From Alphaproteobacteria bacterium (GTDB lineage: Bacteria > Pseudomonadota > Alphaproteobacteria > ATCC43930 > CGMCC-115725): a stretch of DNA of 33,827 nucleotides. A model generated the notes under the pieces. The model worked only from the letters and a program-made list of their open reading frames with translations. It was not told the origin of the DNA and searched no databases. Below are positions 24,373 through 31,977 of this stretch, one piece after another (within the stretch, counting starts at the first letter, position 1; every line of letters starts with the position of its first letter). The DNA is taken from positions 1 through 33,827 of the forward strand of contig JASIAN010000144.1 of the NCBI GenBank assembly GCA_030042035.1. Direction: 5' to 3'. A program made the translations under genes and the position numbers.

Positions 24373-25095
24373 TCAGGCGGAAACCCCCAGACGATTAACG
24401 ACGTCGCGCACGCCGAAAACGAACCACGCGTCATGCTCGGCCGCGGCGACGTCCGATGCCGAAGGAACCGTGCCGTCGAGTGTGATGCGCCGGTTCTGCG
24501 CGCCAACGCGAATGTCGGCGGCATGCACGGCTGGATCTCTGTCGAGAACTAAACGGACGGCATTGCAGACCTCGTCGTCGCTGTCCTCCTCGACCGGCCG
24601 CACGTCGAGGTTGTTGGCGACGTCGCGCACCCCGGGAGTCCACCACGCCAGAGCGCCGGCAAGCCGTTTCTGGGTGAGGCTGGGCACCTCGCCGGCGAGC
24701 GTGACGACGCCGCGCGAGACCGTCATGTCGATGCGGCCGACGCTCGTCAGCGGCGAGTGCGCGACCTGAAATTGTCCGGCGATGCGCTGGCGCATTGTGC
24801 ATCCGGCGAGCGCCGGCTCTTCGACGAGCGCCTTGCGAACGAGATCGGCGATCTCGGCATCGGGCAGAAGCTCCGCCGGCCGGACCCGCAATTCGTCGAA
24901 CACCGTTGTCACCTGCGGCACCGTGGCGGCGCGCTCGACCGCCAGCCGCTTCGCGGCGATGTCGCCGACCTCACCCGACAGCAAAAGCTCGCCATTTGCA
25001 AAGGTGAGACCGATGGATTGATGATCGAAATCAATGCGCGGGTCGCGGTGGAGCGCGCGGCGAACACCCGCGAGGATGGCTTCGCTGTCGATCAT
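24373..25095 (-). CDS. Triple BON-domain protein (copy 2)
   Basis: A 240-aa protein with three BON repeats (about 1-72, 74-150, 160-238) and no signal peptide. It is the paralogue of the gene at 15417-16136, with shared blocks ALxEEPALAxCxxR, QKRLAGALAWWTPGVRDV and AEHDAWFVFGVRDVVNRLGV. BON domains are known for ligand or phospholipid binding in stress proteins; how a cytoplasmic triple-BON protein acts is not established. GGAG about 8 nt before ATG at 25095 supports this start over the track's. It lies 52 nt downstream of the DUF2267-CBS gene, second in the operon. Confidence 0.85.
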   Translation of the reverse strand: MIDSEAILAGVRRALHRDPRIDFDHQSIGLTFANGELLLSGEVGDIAAKRLAVERAATVPQVTTVFDELRVRPAELLPDAEIADLVRKALVEEPALAGCTMRQRIAGQFQVAHSPLTSVGRIDMTVSRGVVTLAGEVPSLTQKRLAGALAWWTPGVRDVANNLDVRPVEEDSDDEVCNAVRLVLDRDPAVHAADIRVGAQNRRITLDGTVPSASDVAAAEHDAWFVFGVRDVVNRLGVSA

Positions 25096-25147
25096 GGCAT
25101 GCTCCGGCAGAATAGGAATTGCTGTGCCGCAATCCGCGCTGCCGCGG

Positions 25148-25996
25148 CTATGCCGGACGCTGCGAGATCGCTGCAACGACTTCGCCGGTCAATTGGTGCG
25201 AGGCATGCAGACTAATGTCGCCAAGCGACAGCATCCCAACCATCCGCTTTTGCCGGTTGAGCACCGGCAGGCGATGAATCTGCTTTTTCTCCATCAGATG
25301 CGCCGCTTCGCCGACCTCCTGGTCGTCGAAGCAATAGGTGATGCCCTTTGACATCGCTGCGCTGATGGGCGTGCTGGCGGGGTCGTCGCCGGCCGCAACC
25401 GCGCGGCAGGCGATGTCGCGGTCGGTGATCATGCCGATCAGCCGGTCGTCCTTGCCGACCGGCAAGCAACCGATGTCGAGCTCGCGCATCTTTCGCGCCG
25501 CGTCCTGCAGCGAGATGTCGGGGCCGACCCAGGTCACGTTTTTCGACATGATCTCGCGCACTTTCGGCGGCTCGGCGACCCACAAGTCCCGCAGCTCCTG
25601 GGGCAGGGTGCGCAGCACTTTTTCCTTCTCGCCGGCGTCGAGATGATTGCCGAGCACGGCGAATACGATCTTCGTGACGCGGCGCGCATCGCGCAATTCG
25701 GTGTGATCTTTCAGCTCGGCCGCGACGAGATCGAAAAATTCCTGCTGATGGCGGACCCGGCTCGGCTCCTTCAGGAGATCCCAGCCCTCATAGTACATGC
25801 CACGGATCACCATCGGCAGCTGCGCCCCGAACTGGACCGCGTTTTGCTGCGGCAGCCGGTCGCGCAGCGCATGCAAGACTGCACGCAGCGCGGCAAATGC
25901 CGACTTCTCGTTCGGAAACCCCAAACGGTCGGTTATCTCCTTCAGCCATTCATGGGTCTTCTGGATCGTGCTGTCGAGCACCGGCAGCTTTGGCAT
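25148..25996 (-). CDS. DUF2267 - tandem CBS domain fusion protein
   Basis: A cytoplasmic protein of 282 aa. Residues about 10-140 match DUF2267 (THEWLKEITDRLGFPNEKSA, LPMVIRGMYYEGW), and 145-275 hold two CBS domains (REIMSKNVTWVGPDISLQDAA.., IGMITDRDIACRAVA; second copy AMSKGITYCFDDQEVGEAA.., MVGMLSLGDISLHA). A CBS pair binds adenine nucleotides such as AMP or ATP and acts as an energy sensor, so this protein may report nucleotide state. DUF2267 function is unknown. GGAG lies shortly before ATG. A FixK/FNR-like box stands about 56 bp upstream, and it is the first gene of the six-gene archease-Hsp70-DnaJ operon. Confidence 0.9.
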   Translation of the reverse strand: MPKLPVLDSTIQKTHEWLKEITDRLGFPNEKSAFAALRAVLHALRDRLPQQNAVQFGAQLPMVIRGMYYEGWDLLKEPSRVRHQQEFFDLVAAELKDHTELRDARRVTKIVFAVLGNHLDAGEKEKVLRTLPQELRDLWVAEPPKVREIMSKNVTWVGPDISLQDAARKMRELDIGCLPVGKDDRLIGMITDRDIACRAVAAGDDPASTPISAAMSKGITYCFDDQEVGEAAHLMEKKQIHRLPVLNRQKRMVGMLSLGDISLHASHQLTGEVVAAISQRPA

Positions 25997-26051
25997 GATC
26001 GATCTCCGTGAAACTCGCCGCCGATCTCACCCTCGCCCCTCGCCAGTGTCG

Positions 26052-26065
26052 TTGATCCACGTCAA
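26052..26065. promoter_or_regulatory. FixK/FNR-like box upstream of the DUF2267-CBS operon
   Basis: TTGATCCACGTCAA has the TTGAT-N4-(A/G)TCAA form, one base from the perfect palindrome. Its centre is about 62 bp before the CBS gene ATG, almost the same offset as the promoter-proximal box of hsp20, which suggests a matching activation geometry. Confidence 0.7.
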
Positions 26066-26099
26066 AGGAAGCGGCGAGCTGGCACCGGCGCACGGCAAG

Positions 26100-26395
26100 G
26101 CAAAGGGCACCCTCGGCGTGGCCGTCCGACAGGACGGCCATCCGGTCCTCGAGCTCGTCACGACATCAGAAAGCGGTCCTCGGTCGGCCGCTGCAGCGTA
26201 TAGCCGAGGGCGCCCACGCCGCGGGGGATGATCGAAACCTTGTGCACCGGGTCCATGCCCGGCAGCGCGGTCGCGACGATGGCGTGGCTCATCTCCTGAT
26301 AAGCGACGACTCTCCGTTCGTGCGGGTGATTGATCTGTGTCAAGGCTGCGACGCCTCCGGTGGCGATGCTCGCGCGCCCGCCGCAACACGCTGAC
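26100..26395 (-). pseudogene. FtsH (M41 protease) fragment, frameshifted and catalytically dead
   Basis: On the minus strand the frame reads [53 protein letters not shown], plainly the start of an FtsH peptidase domain. The zinc motif HExGH is changed to QEMSH, losing the first metal His. A frameshift at about 26156-26163 stops the frame; the next frame continues ELEDRMAVLSDGHAEGA, as FtsH does (ELENKMAVLLGGRAAE), and then similarity ends. The AAA+ ATPase and the rest of the protease are gone. It is therefore a short relic, probably of an FtsH once forming part of the same stress cluster. Confidence 0.8.
26330..26343. promoter_or_regulatory. FixK/FNR-like box inside the FtsH relic
   Basis: TTGATCTGTGTCAA keeps the TTGAT-N4-GTCAA form of the box at 26052. 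It lies within the decayed ftsH frame and about 137 bp before the GTG of the EamA-type gene on the plus strand. It may be functional for that gene or a chance match. Confidence 0.45.
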
Positions 26396-26479
26396 GAGCG
26401 GGCCAGGTGGCTTGCGGCGGTCCGAAGACGCCGCGAGCGAACCCTCCTGTCTGATGGTGTCGGTGAGGCTCCGCTCGTT

Positions 26480-27385
26480 GTGCCCTGGCTGATATTCGCG
26501 CTTTCCGGGCCGGTCCTGTGGGCGGTCTCGACGCATATCGACAAATACCTGGTCGAACGCTACTTCCGCCGCGGCAGCATCGCCGTGCTGCTGGTGTTCA
26601 CCGCGCTGATGGGATTTCTGTTTCTGCCTGCGATCCGGCTGTACCAGCCGGTGGCGGTGCCGTCGCTGCCTGACCTCTTGACGATCGCCGGCGCCGGGGT
26701 CCTCTACATGGGAGCGATGTTTTTCTATCTGCAGGCGCTGCGTTCCGAGGAGGCGTCGGTCATCGCGGTCTACTTCCAGGCGACGCCCCTCTTCGGCTAT
26801 GCGCTCGGCTACCTTGTGCTCGGCGAGACCCTCTCCTCGCGCCAGATGTTGGGAGGGTCGCTGATCGTCGCGAGCGTCGCGCTGCTGTCCTACGGCGGAC
26901 GGCGCCGCACCGTGCGGTTCAATGCCCGCACCAGCGCGCTGATGCTGGGTTGCGCGCTGTCCTCGGCGGTCAGCTCAGTCGCCTTCAAGCTGTTCGCCAT
27001 CCAAGACGAGTTCTGGACGACGACGTTCTGGACCTATTTCGGCGAGGTGGCGGTCGGCGCCGTCATTCTGTCGATCGGCCGATACCGTCGGCAGTTTCTC
27101 GCCGTGCTGCGCGCCAGCCCGGTCGGTTTGCTGGCGACGAACGGGGCAAACGAGGCGATCAATCTGGCGGGCGGCGTGGCGGCGCGCTATGCGCTGCTCC
27201 TGGCGCCGCTGGGCCTCGTGCAGGCGGTAACCAGCACGACCGCGCTGTTCGTTTTTGTCTTCGGGGCTGCCTTGTCGGCACTCGCCCCTGCGCTCGCGCG
27301 CGAGGAACTGTCGGCCCGGGCTCTGCTGCAGAAGGGCGCTTGCGTGGCGTTGGCCGCAATCGGCGCGATACTTGCCGGCGGGTAG
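26480..27385 (+). CDS. EamA/DMT-family transporter
   Basis: An inner-membrane protein of 301 aa with about ten spans in two EamA halves. The first half runs from [20 protein letters not shown] to about 140 and includes [36 protein letters not shown] and [26 protein letters not shown]. The second half repeats the pattern after [24 protein letters not shown] proteins export or import metabolites such as amino acids or nucleotide sugars; the substrate is unknown here. The track ORF begins 50 codons earlier in non-hydrophobic sequence opposite the FtsH relic. I prefer GTG at 26480, with GAGG upstream, directly before the first span. Confidence 0.85.
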   Translation: MPWLIFALSGPVLWAVSTHIDKYLVERYFRRGSIAVLLVFTALMGFLFLPAIRLYQPVAVPSLPDLLTIAGAGVLYMGAMFFYLQALRSEEASVIAVYFQATPLFGYALGYLVLGETLSSRQMLGGSLIVASVALLSYGGRRRTVRFNARTSALMLGCALSSAVSSVAFKLFAIQDEFWTTTFWTYFGEVAVGAVILSIGRYRRQFLAVLRASPVGLLATNGANEAINLAGGVAARYALLLAPLGLVQAVTSTTALFVFVFGAALSALAPALAREELSARALLQKGACVALAAIGAILAGG

Positions 27386-27423
27386 CGCGGCTCGGCCTCA
27401 CTGCGGCGCGGCTGGCGGACCAG

Positions 27424-27804
27424 TCAACCGCTGACCGCAAGCACGGCCGCCTCGGCCGGGATCTGCTCCTCGACACGAAAATCGTGGGTCTCGCGCCGCC
27501 TGGGATGACTGAGGCCCGCAAGACGAACGCCGACGAGCCGAACTTTCGTCGCCAGCGTCACCCTGTCGAAGCAGCCGCGCAGGGCCGCCTCGACCGTGGC
27601 CGCGTCGTCGGTCGGGCGGGCCAAGGTGGTTTGCCGCCGCACCGTTTCGAAATCGGCAAAGCGGATCATCACCCCCACCGTCCGTATCAGAAAATCGCGG
27701 TGCCGCACCTCCGCGAGGAGCGAACGAGCCAGCTCTTCGAGCGCGCCGAGCAGCGCTGCCGGCTCCGCGACGTCCTGCTGAAATGTGCTCCGCAACATCG
27801 TCAA
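27424..27804 (-). pseudogene. DNA polymerase IV (DinB) C-terminal remnant
   Basis: The frame of 126 aa matches only the little-finger domain of Y-family polymerases: STFQQDV at its head, then LARSLLAEVRHRD, IRTVGVMIRFADFETVRRQTTLARPTDDAATV and VRLVGVRLAGL. The palm, fingers and thumb, with all catalytic Asp residues, are missing; a normal DinB has about 350-400 aa. Similarity is lost upstream of about 27800, where sequence of the polysaccharide cluster begins. It could be expressed only as a non-catalytic fragment, and no good ribosome site is visible. It converges on the transporter gene. Confidence 0.8.
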
Positions 27805-27839
27805 CCTATAGTTGCTGAAGTAAATCCCCTGTGTCGACG

Positions 27840-29000
27840 TTATTCAATAAGCGCCATGAGCTTATCTGAGAATACGCGGGCGGGGTCCGGCGGTACGAGC
27901 TGGCGTATCCTGCAGGCCCCAGCCTTGCCGATAGCCTCGGCCTCGGCGCGGCATTCCCAGAAGCGTTCGAGCGCTAGGGCGATGCTCCCTGCCGTAGGCG
28001 CATCGGCGAGAAAGCCGGTCACGCCGTCCTCGACGATCTCGCGGTGCCCCGCTACGTCGGTGGCAACCACCGGCCGCCCGCACAGCATGGCCTCGACCAT
28101 CGCCAAGGGCAGCCCCTCATAGCGCGACGGCATGACCAGCACGTGGTTCTCGGCCCAGATCTGTTCGACGCGCGTAAATCCCGCAAATACCACGCGATCC
28201 GCAATATCCAATTTTTGCGCATGTCGTTCGAGGACTTGTTGCATCGGGCCGGCGCCATATAAATGCAAGCGCCAAGGCCGCCCGCGCCAAATCGGCGAGG
28301 CCAGTGCCTCGAAGAGAAGGTCCTGGCCCTTTTGCCGGGGATAGAGGCGCCCGACGCAGGCAAAGCGCAGCTCCCCATCATCGCCGAGAGGCGGCCAGGG
28401 GAGCGGCCCATCAACCGAAACATTGACCGGGTTCCACACCACCTCAGCGTTTGGCAGATCGCCGCCGATCTGCATTTCGGCAAGCCGGCGATTCGCATCC
28501 GAAACGAAATAGCAACGCTGTGCTGCGGCGAGAGCGGCGCGATACCTCGCCGCGAGGCCATCGGCGTACCATTCGGTGTCCCGGCCCAACTGGACGATCG
28601 TGACGAAGGCCAGGCGCTTGGCGATGCACAATTCGAGCAAGTCGATCGGCGGCAAGCCGCCAGCGCCGTCCGACAATACAACGAACGCCGGTGGCCGCGC
28701 GGCGATCAGCCGTTCGACCTCGTGCAACACTGGGTCTGCGTGCCACGACGCCAGTCGTCGCCAGGGATGCCGGGACCACTCATACCAGACCGGGCGCCGC
28801 CACAACTCCACGCCGCGTTCCTGCAACTCGCGCATCCGCGGATGCAGCGGCCGGAACTCGGTAACGCTGGCCGACACGCGGAAGCCGTGCGCCACGAGAT
28901 CAAGTGCTGTCCGCGCCCACAACTCCTCTGAGCCCGCCCACGGATCGCTGTTCGGGGTGGTGACGAAGATGATTCTTTGGGCAGAAGGCACTGATGTCAT
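27840..29000 (-). CDS. Glycosyltransferase family 4 (GT-B fold)
   Basis: A predicted retaining sugar transferase of 386 aa acting at the cytoplasmic face of the inner membrane in surface-polysaccharide assembly. The N-terminal half opens RIIFVTTPNSDPWAGSEELW; the C-terminal donor half has FACVGRLYPRQKGQDLLFEAL, LHLYGAGP, VVFAGF and the E-x7-E signature in MPSRYEGLPLAMVEAMLCGRPVVATDVAGHREIV. Donor and acceptor are unknown. The start at 29000 leaves 17 nt after the preceding stop; the track ORF begins 45 codons too early. It is the last gene of the minus-strand polysaccharide operon. Confidence 0.9.
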   Translation of the reverse strand: MTSVPSAQRIIFVTTPNSDPWAGSEELWARTALDLVAHGFRVSASVTEFRPLHPRMRELQERGVELWRRPVWYEWSRHPWRRLASWHADPVLHEVERLIAARPPAFVVLSDGAGGLPPIDLLELCIAKRLAFVTIVQLGRDTEWYADGLAARYRAALAAAQRCYFVSDANRRLAEMQIGGDLPNAEVVWNPVNVSVDGPLPWPPLGDDGELRFACVGRLYPRQKGQDLLFEALASPIWRGRPWRLHLYGAGPMQQVLERHAQKLDIADRVVFAGFTRVEQIWAENHVLVMPSRYEGLPLAMVEAMLCGRPVVATDVAGHREIVEDGVTGFLADAPTAGSIALALERFWECRAEAEAIGKAGACRIRQLVPPDPARVFSDKLMALIE

Positions 29001-29017
29001 CGGGGCGGCGCGGGGGA

Positions 29018-29893
29018 TTAAGCGCTTCTGATGCGTTTGCCCAGGCGGTACGCGACGTAACGCAATGCCCCCTCGATCTCCCAAAAAAGATCGCGGTAGG
29101 CGTAACCCCCGGCGAGGGTGCGGCGGAACGTCCAATACCAGTTGCGCAGGTAGATGGGCCGCGTTTCACGGGTGAGGACGAATTTTGCCATGTACGCGCC
29201 GGTGCCCATAGAGTAGTTGCGCCTGAGCGGCGGCACATCCTTGGCTTTCCGCCTGTGGTGATGGGCGATCACCGCCTCCGGCACGTACGCGCCCCACCAG
29301 CCAGCGAAGCTCGCGCGCGCTTGAATTTCCGGGTCCTCGCCCGCCCAGAAACGAGCGCCGGGGCCCCAATCCGGATCGAAGCCCCCGATCTCGTCCAGAA
29401 CGCAGCGCCTGAACGTCATTCCCGCGCCGGGGAATCTGCCAGGTTGAACGAAACTGCGCGCTTCGAGCACGAACGGGTCGCGAGAAGTGTAGATCATGGT
29501 CGGATAATCGGCCGGATCGAAGAGTTCGATGCGGCATCCGACGAAGCCAATTCGAGGGTCGTCAAAGGCGGGCTGGATGCGGTCTATAAAGTCGGGCGCC
29601 AGATAACAATCGTCGTCGGAAAATGCGATAAGCTCTCCTCGGGCGACTGGCAAGGCGCGGTTGAGGCCACGGCCTTTGCCAGGTGTTTCCTCATACAATA
29701 TCGTGGTCGGAGTCGGCGCTTTGGCGGCGTACGCCGCGAGCATCGCACCTGTATCGTCAGTCGATCCATTATCGACGACGATTAGCTCCCAGGCGCAAGA
29801 CGTCTCAATGCGGTCGATATACTCCAAGCATGCCCGAAGCTGCTCGCACCGATTTCTCGTGCAGATAACGAGAGAAATCAACGGGCTTTCCAT
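29018..29893 (-). CDS. Glycosyltransferase family 2 (GT-A fold), first of two
   Basis: An inverting sugar transferase of 291 aa. The GT2 core is plain: LISLVICTRNRCEQLRACLEYI at the start, IVVDNGSTDDTGAM for nucleotide binding, GKGRGLNRALPVARGELIAFSDDDCYLAPDF with the metal-binding acidic triad, then FRRCVLDEIGGFDPDWGPGARFWAGEDPEIQAR, where the catalytic base (ED) is expected. The C-terminus is basic and aromatic and may lie on the membrane. GGGAG 8 nt before ATG at 29893 fixes the start; the longer track ORF is rejected. It lies between another GT2 gene and the GT4 gene. Confidence 0.9.
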   Translation of the reverse strand: MESPLISLVICTRNRCEQLRACLEYIDRIETSCAWELIVVDNGSTDDTGAMLAAYAAKAPTPTTILYEETPGKGRGLNRALPVARGELIAFSDDDCYLAPDFIDRIQPAFDDPRIGFVGCRIELFDPADYPTMIYTSRDPFVLEARSFVQPGRFPGAGMTFRRCVLDEIGGFDPDWGPGARFWAGEDPEIQARASFAGWWGAYVPEAVIAHHHRRKAKDVPPLRRNYSMGTGAYMAKFVLTRETRPIYLRNWYWTFRRTLAGGYAYRDLFWEIEGALRYVAYRLGKRIRSA

Positions 29894-29925
29894 ACCGGCA
29901 GCTCCCGATAACGAACGTCCGCGCA

Positions 29926-30984
29926 TCAGAGCAATTCGCCCGTGAATGTAGCCTCTCCTGTGTTTTCGGTGAGCCCTCCCACGCTCGGGTTGGGCCGCTT
30001 CCATGCGGTCAGACAGCGATATGCCCACTCCCACGCGCGAAGCGCCGCTTGCGCAGCGTCTACAAGCAAAGGCAACGGGTGCAGCAATATTCTCGTCGTC
30101 TTTCTATGCCAAATGGCGTGCGCCAAAAAGATCGCATACTGGAAGGCAAGTCCCTCTGGGATCTGGTCTATCCCGGTTATGCGAGCTGCAACACGAGGGT
30201 CGCCGCCGTAGAACCTATCCCATTCCTTAAGCCGTAGCGCCGATTTCATGAGACTGAAATCCATCGCATCTTTTGACATCGTTCCCGAATGCGGGTACAG
30301 AACCCCGCGATAGAGGTTGATGTCGAGGTACCGCACACAACAACCCGCTTCGATCAGCTTGCAGTGCCAGTCAACGTCAACCGCTTTATAGTCGGGGGAT
30401 ATACCCCCTGTTTTCAACAATGTCCGCCGCCTTACCAAAAGACCCAATCCGCCAACCACCCGGAAGATGTCCAGTTGCGATGGGAGGCCGTTTCCGGCCG
30501 CAAGATTTTTGAAAAACCAAAATCGCGGCTGACCGCCAATGGCCGTCCATACTTCACCGCCGGTTTGAATGGCATCTATCTCCGGATGCTCTTCCGCTGC
30601 GGCCACCAGCTGACGCATCGCATCGGGATAGAAATAATCGTCATCGCTGATAGACTTTATTAAACGACCACGCGCCAGAAGCAGCCCCTTGTTGACCGCG
30701 TGGCCTTCGCTGGAATCAGGCTCGGACACGAAGACGCTTACGATGTCCCGATTGTCGGAAACGACGTCGACCGTGGCATCCGTTGATCCACCATCAATGA
30801 CGATGAGCTCATCCTGATCCGTCAGGAATTCCCTGACATTCGTCAACGTTCTCTTCAGGTGTTCGCCACGATTTCGCGTGATAATAATGTAGCTGACGCG
30901 AATTGGGCTGTTGTCGATCTCGTGCTCCAACTGCCGAGGAGCGAGTCGCGCGTCTTGCCCGGCATCGACGACAATCTGCACCAC
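29926..30984 (-). CDS. Glycosyltransferase family 2, second
   Basis: A sugar transferase of 352 aa with a GT-A domain: VSYIIITRNRGEHLKRTL, LIVIDGGSTDATVDVV, EGHAVNKGLLLARGRLIKSISDDDYFYPDAM (acidic motif), and VVGGLGLLVRRRTLLKTGGISPDYKAVDVDWHCKLIEAG further on. The C-terminal 90 residues are hydrophobic and aromatic (GLAFQYAIFLAHAIWH), perhaps a membrane-contact region. The start is GTG with AAAGGA 8 nt before it. The substrate is unknown. The codon pattern and base composition look more AT-rich here than in the first 27 kb, consistent with transfer of the locus. Confidence 0.88.
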   Translation of the reverse strand: MVQIVVDAGQDARLAPRQLEHEIDNSPIRVSYIIITRNRGEHLKRTLTNVREFLTDQDELIVIDGGSTDATVDVVSDNRDIVSVFVSEPDSSEGHAVNKGLLLARGRLIKSISDDDYFYPDAMRQLVAAAEEHPEIDAIQTGGEVWTAIGGQPRFWFFKNLAAGNGLPSQLDIFRVVGGLGLLVRRRTLLKTGGISPDYKAVDVDWHCKLIEAGCCVRYLDINLYRGVLYPHSGTMSKDAMDFSLMKSALRLKEWDRFYGGDPRVAARITGIDQIPEGLAFQYAIFLAHAIWHRKTTRILLHPLPLLVDAAQAALRAWEWAYRCLTAWKRPNPSVGGLTENTGEATFTGELL

Positions 30985-31020
30985 GCCGACGATCCTTTTC
31001 CGAATTAGGGATGACAGATG

Positions 31021-31947
31021 CTACACGTTACTGTAAGGCGTCTTGAAGTCGAGCACTTGAAATCCCTTGACAAGCTCGGAAATTCCCTCCTCCAAAGTGA
31101 CCGCCGTCTGATAACCCAATCTTCCTATTTTATCATAAGAAACGACGTAGTTGCGCTTGTCGGCATCCTCGCCGATTTCCGCATAATGAACGTAGCAGTC
31201 CACCTGCTTTTGCACGAGATCGCAGACATCGCGCTTGCTGTAATTCATCACGTCCGAACCGACGTTGTAGACCTGCCGGAGCATCTGATCGGCATTATCG
31301 AGGGCGAGGAGGAACGCCCTACCCATGTCGCGCACGTGAATGAAGGTCCGCATGAAATGGGCTTCATAGACGACGAGGTACTGCTGAGTCACTGCCTTGT
31401 AGGTGAAATCGTTCACCAACAGATCGAGGCGCAGCCGTGGCGACAAGCCAAACGCGGTCGCGAACCGGAAGGCTACGGCGGAACAGTGTTCGAGGAGATG
31501 CGCCTCGGCGATGGTCTTCGTTTGCCCATAAAGGCTCAGCGGATTGAGCGGCGTTTCCTCGGTACAGATGTCTTCGACCGCGCCATAATTGCTCCCCGTC
31601 GAGCCGAAGATCACGAGTTGCTGACGCGACAGCGCCTGCGCCAGGTTTCTCGTCCCCGTTACATTAACCTGCTCGGCGAGCACCGGGTCCTTGCGGCACG
31701 CGGGATAACCCACGATCGCGGCCAGATGCGCGACTGCATCTTGTCCACGAACGGCCGCCTTGACATCATCGGGGTTGCGGATATCCCCCTTTATGAATTC
31801 GAAATGAGGCCGTGAAAAGAACGGCAATAGCTGGTCGCCGCCGGCCATAAGATTGTCGAGCACGCGCACGTGATGGCCGGCATCGAGCAGTTGCGGAATG
31901 AGACTCGTACCGACATAGCCGGCACCTCCAGTGACGAGCACTTTCAT
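31021..31947 (-). CDS. NAD-dependent epimerase/dehydratase (extended SDR), nucleotide-sugar type
   Basis: A cytoplasmic enzyme of 308 aa that alters nucleotide sugars. The Rossmann motif is VLVTGGAGYVGTSL at the N-terminus, with DNLMAGG as the cofactor strand, the VAHLAAIVGYPACRKDP block, the active site STGSNYG and the YGQTK (YxxxK) pair, then an RTFIHVRDMGRAFLLALD hinge and VYNVGSD. The pattern is that of UDP-glucose 4-epimerase/dTDP-glucose dehydratase relatives; the precise substrate is not determined. AAAGG precedes ATG. It lies 30 nt after the GDP-fucose-synthase-like gene. Confidence 0.9.
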   Translation of the reverse strand: MKVLVTGGAGYVGTSLIPQLLDAGHHVRVLDNLMAGGDQLLPFFSRPHFEFIKGDIRNPDDVKAAVRGQDAVAHLAAIVGYPACRKDPVLAEQVNVTGTRNLAQALSRQQLVIFGSTGSNYGAVEDICTEETPLNPLSLYGQTKTIAEAHLLEHCSAVAFRFATAFGLSPRLRLDLLVNDFTYKAVTQQYLVVYEAHFMRTFIHVRDMGRAFLLALDNADQMLRQVYNVGSDVMNYSKRDVCDLVQKQVDCYVHYAEIGEDADKRNYVVSYDKIGRLGYQTAVTLEEGISELVKGFQVLDFKTPYSNV

Positions 31948-31977
31948 GGCGATGAACCTTTGCTGTGATCAGGATAA

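Noticed and set aside
26950-28122. 390-aa plus-strand ORF overlapping the EamA gene, the dinB remnant and the GT4 end
   Set aside because: It crosses three unrelated sequences in a frame without motifs; the hydrophobic EamA frame and the minus-strand genes explain the region.
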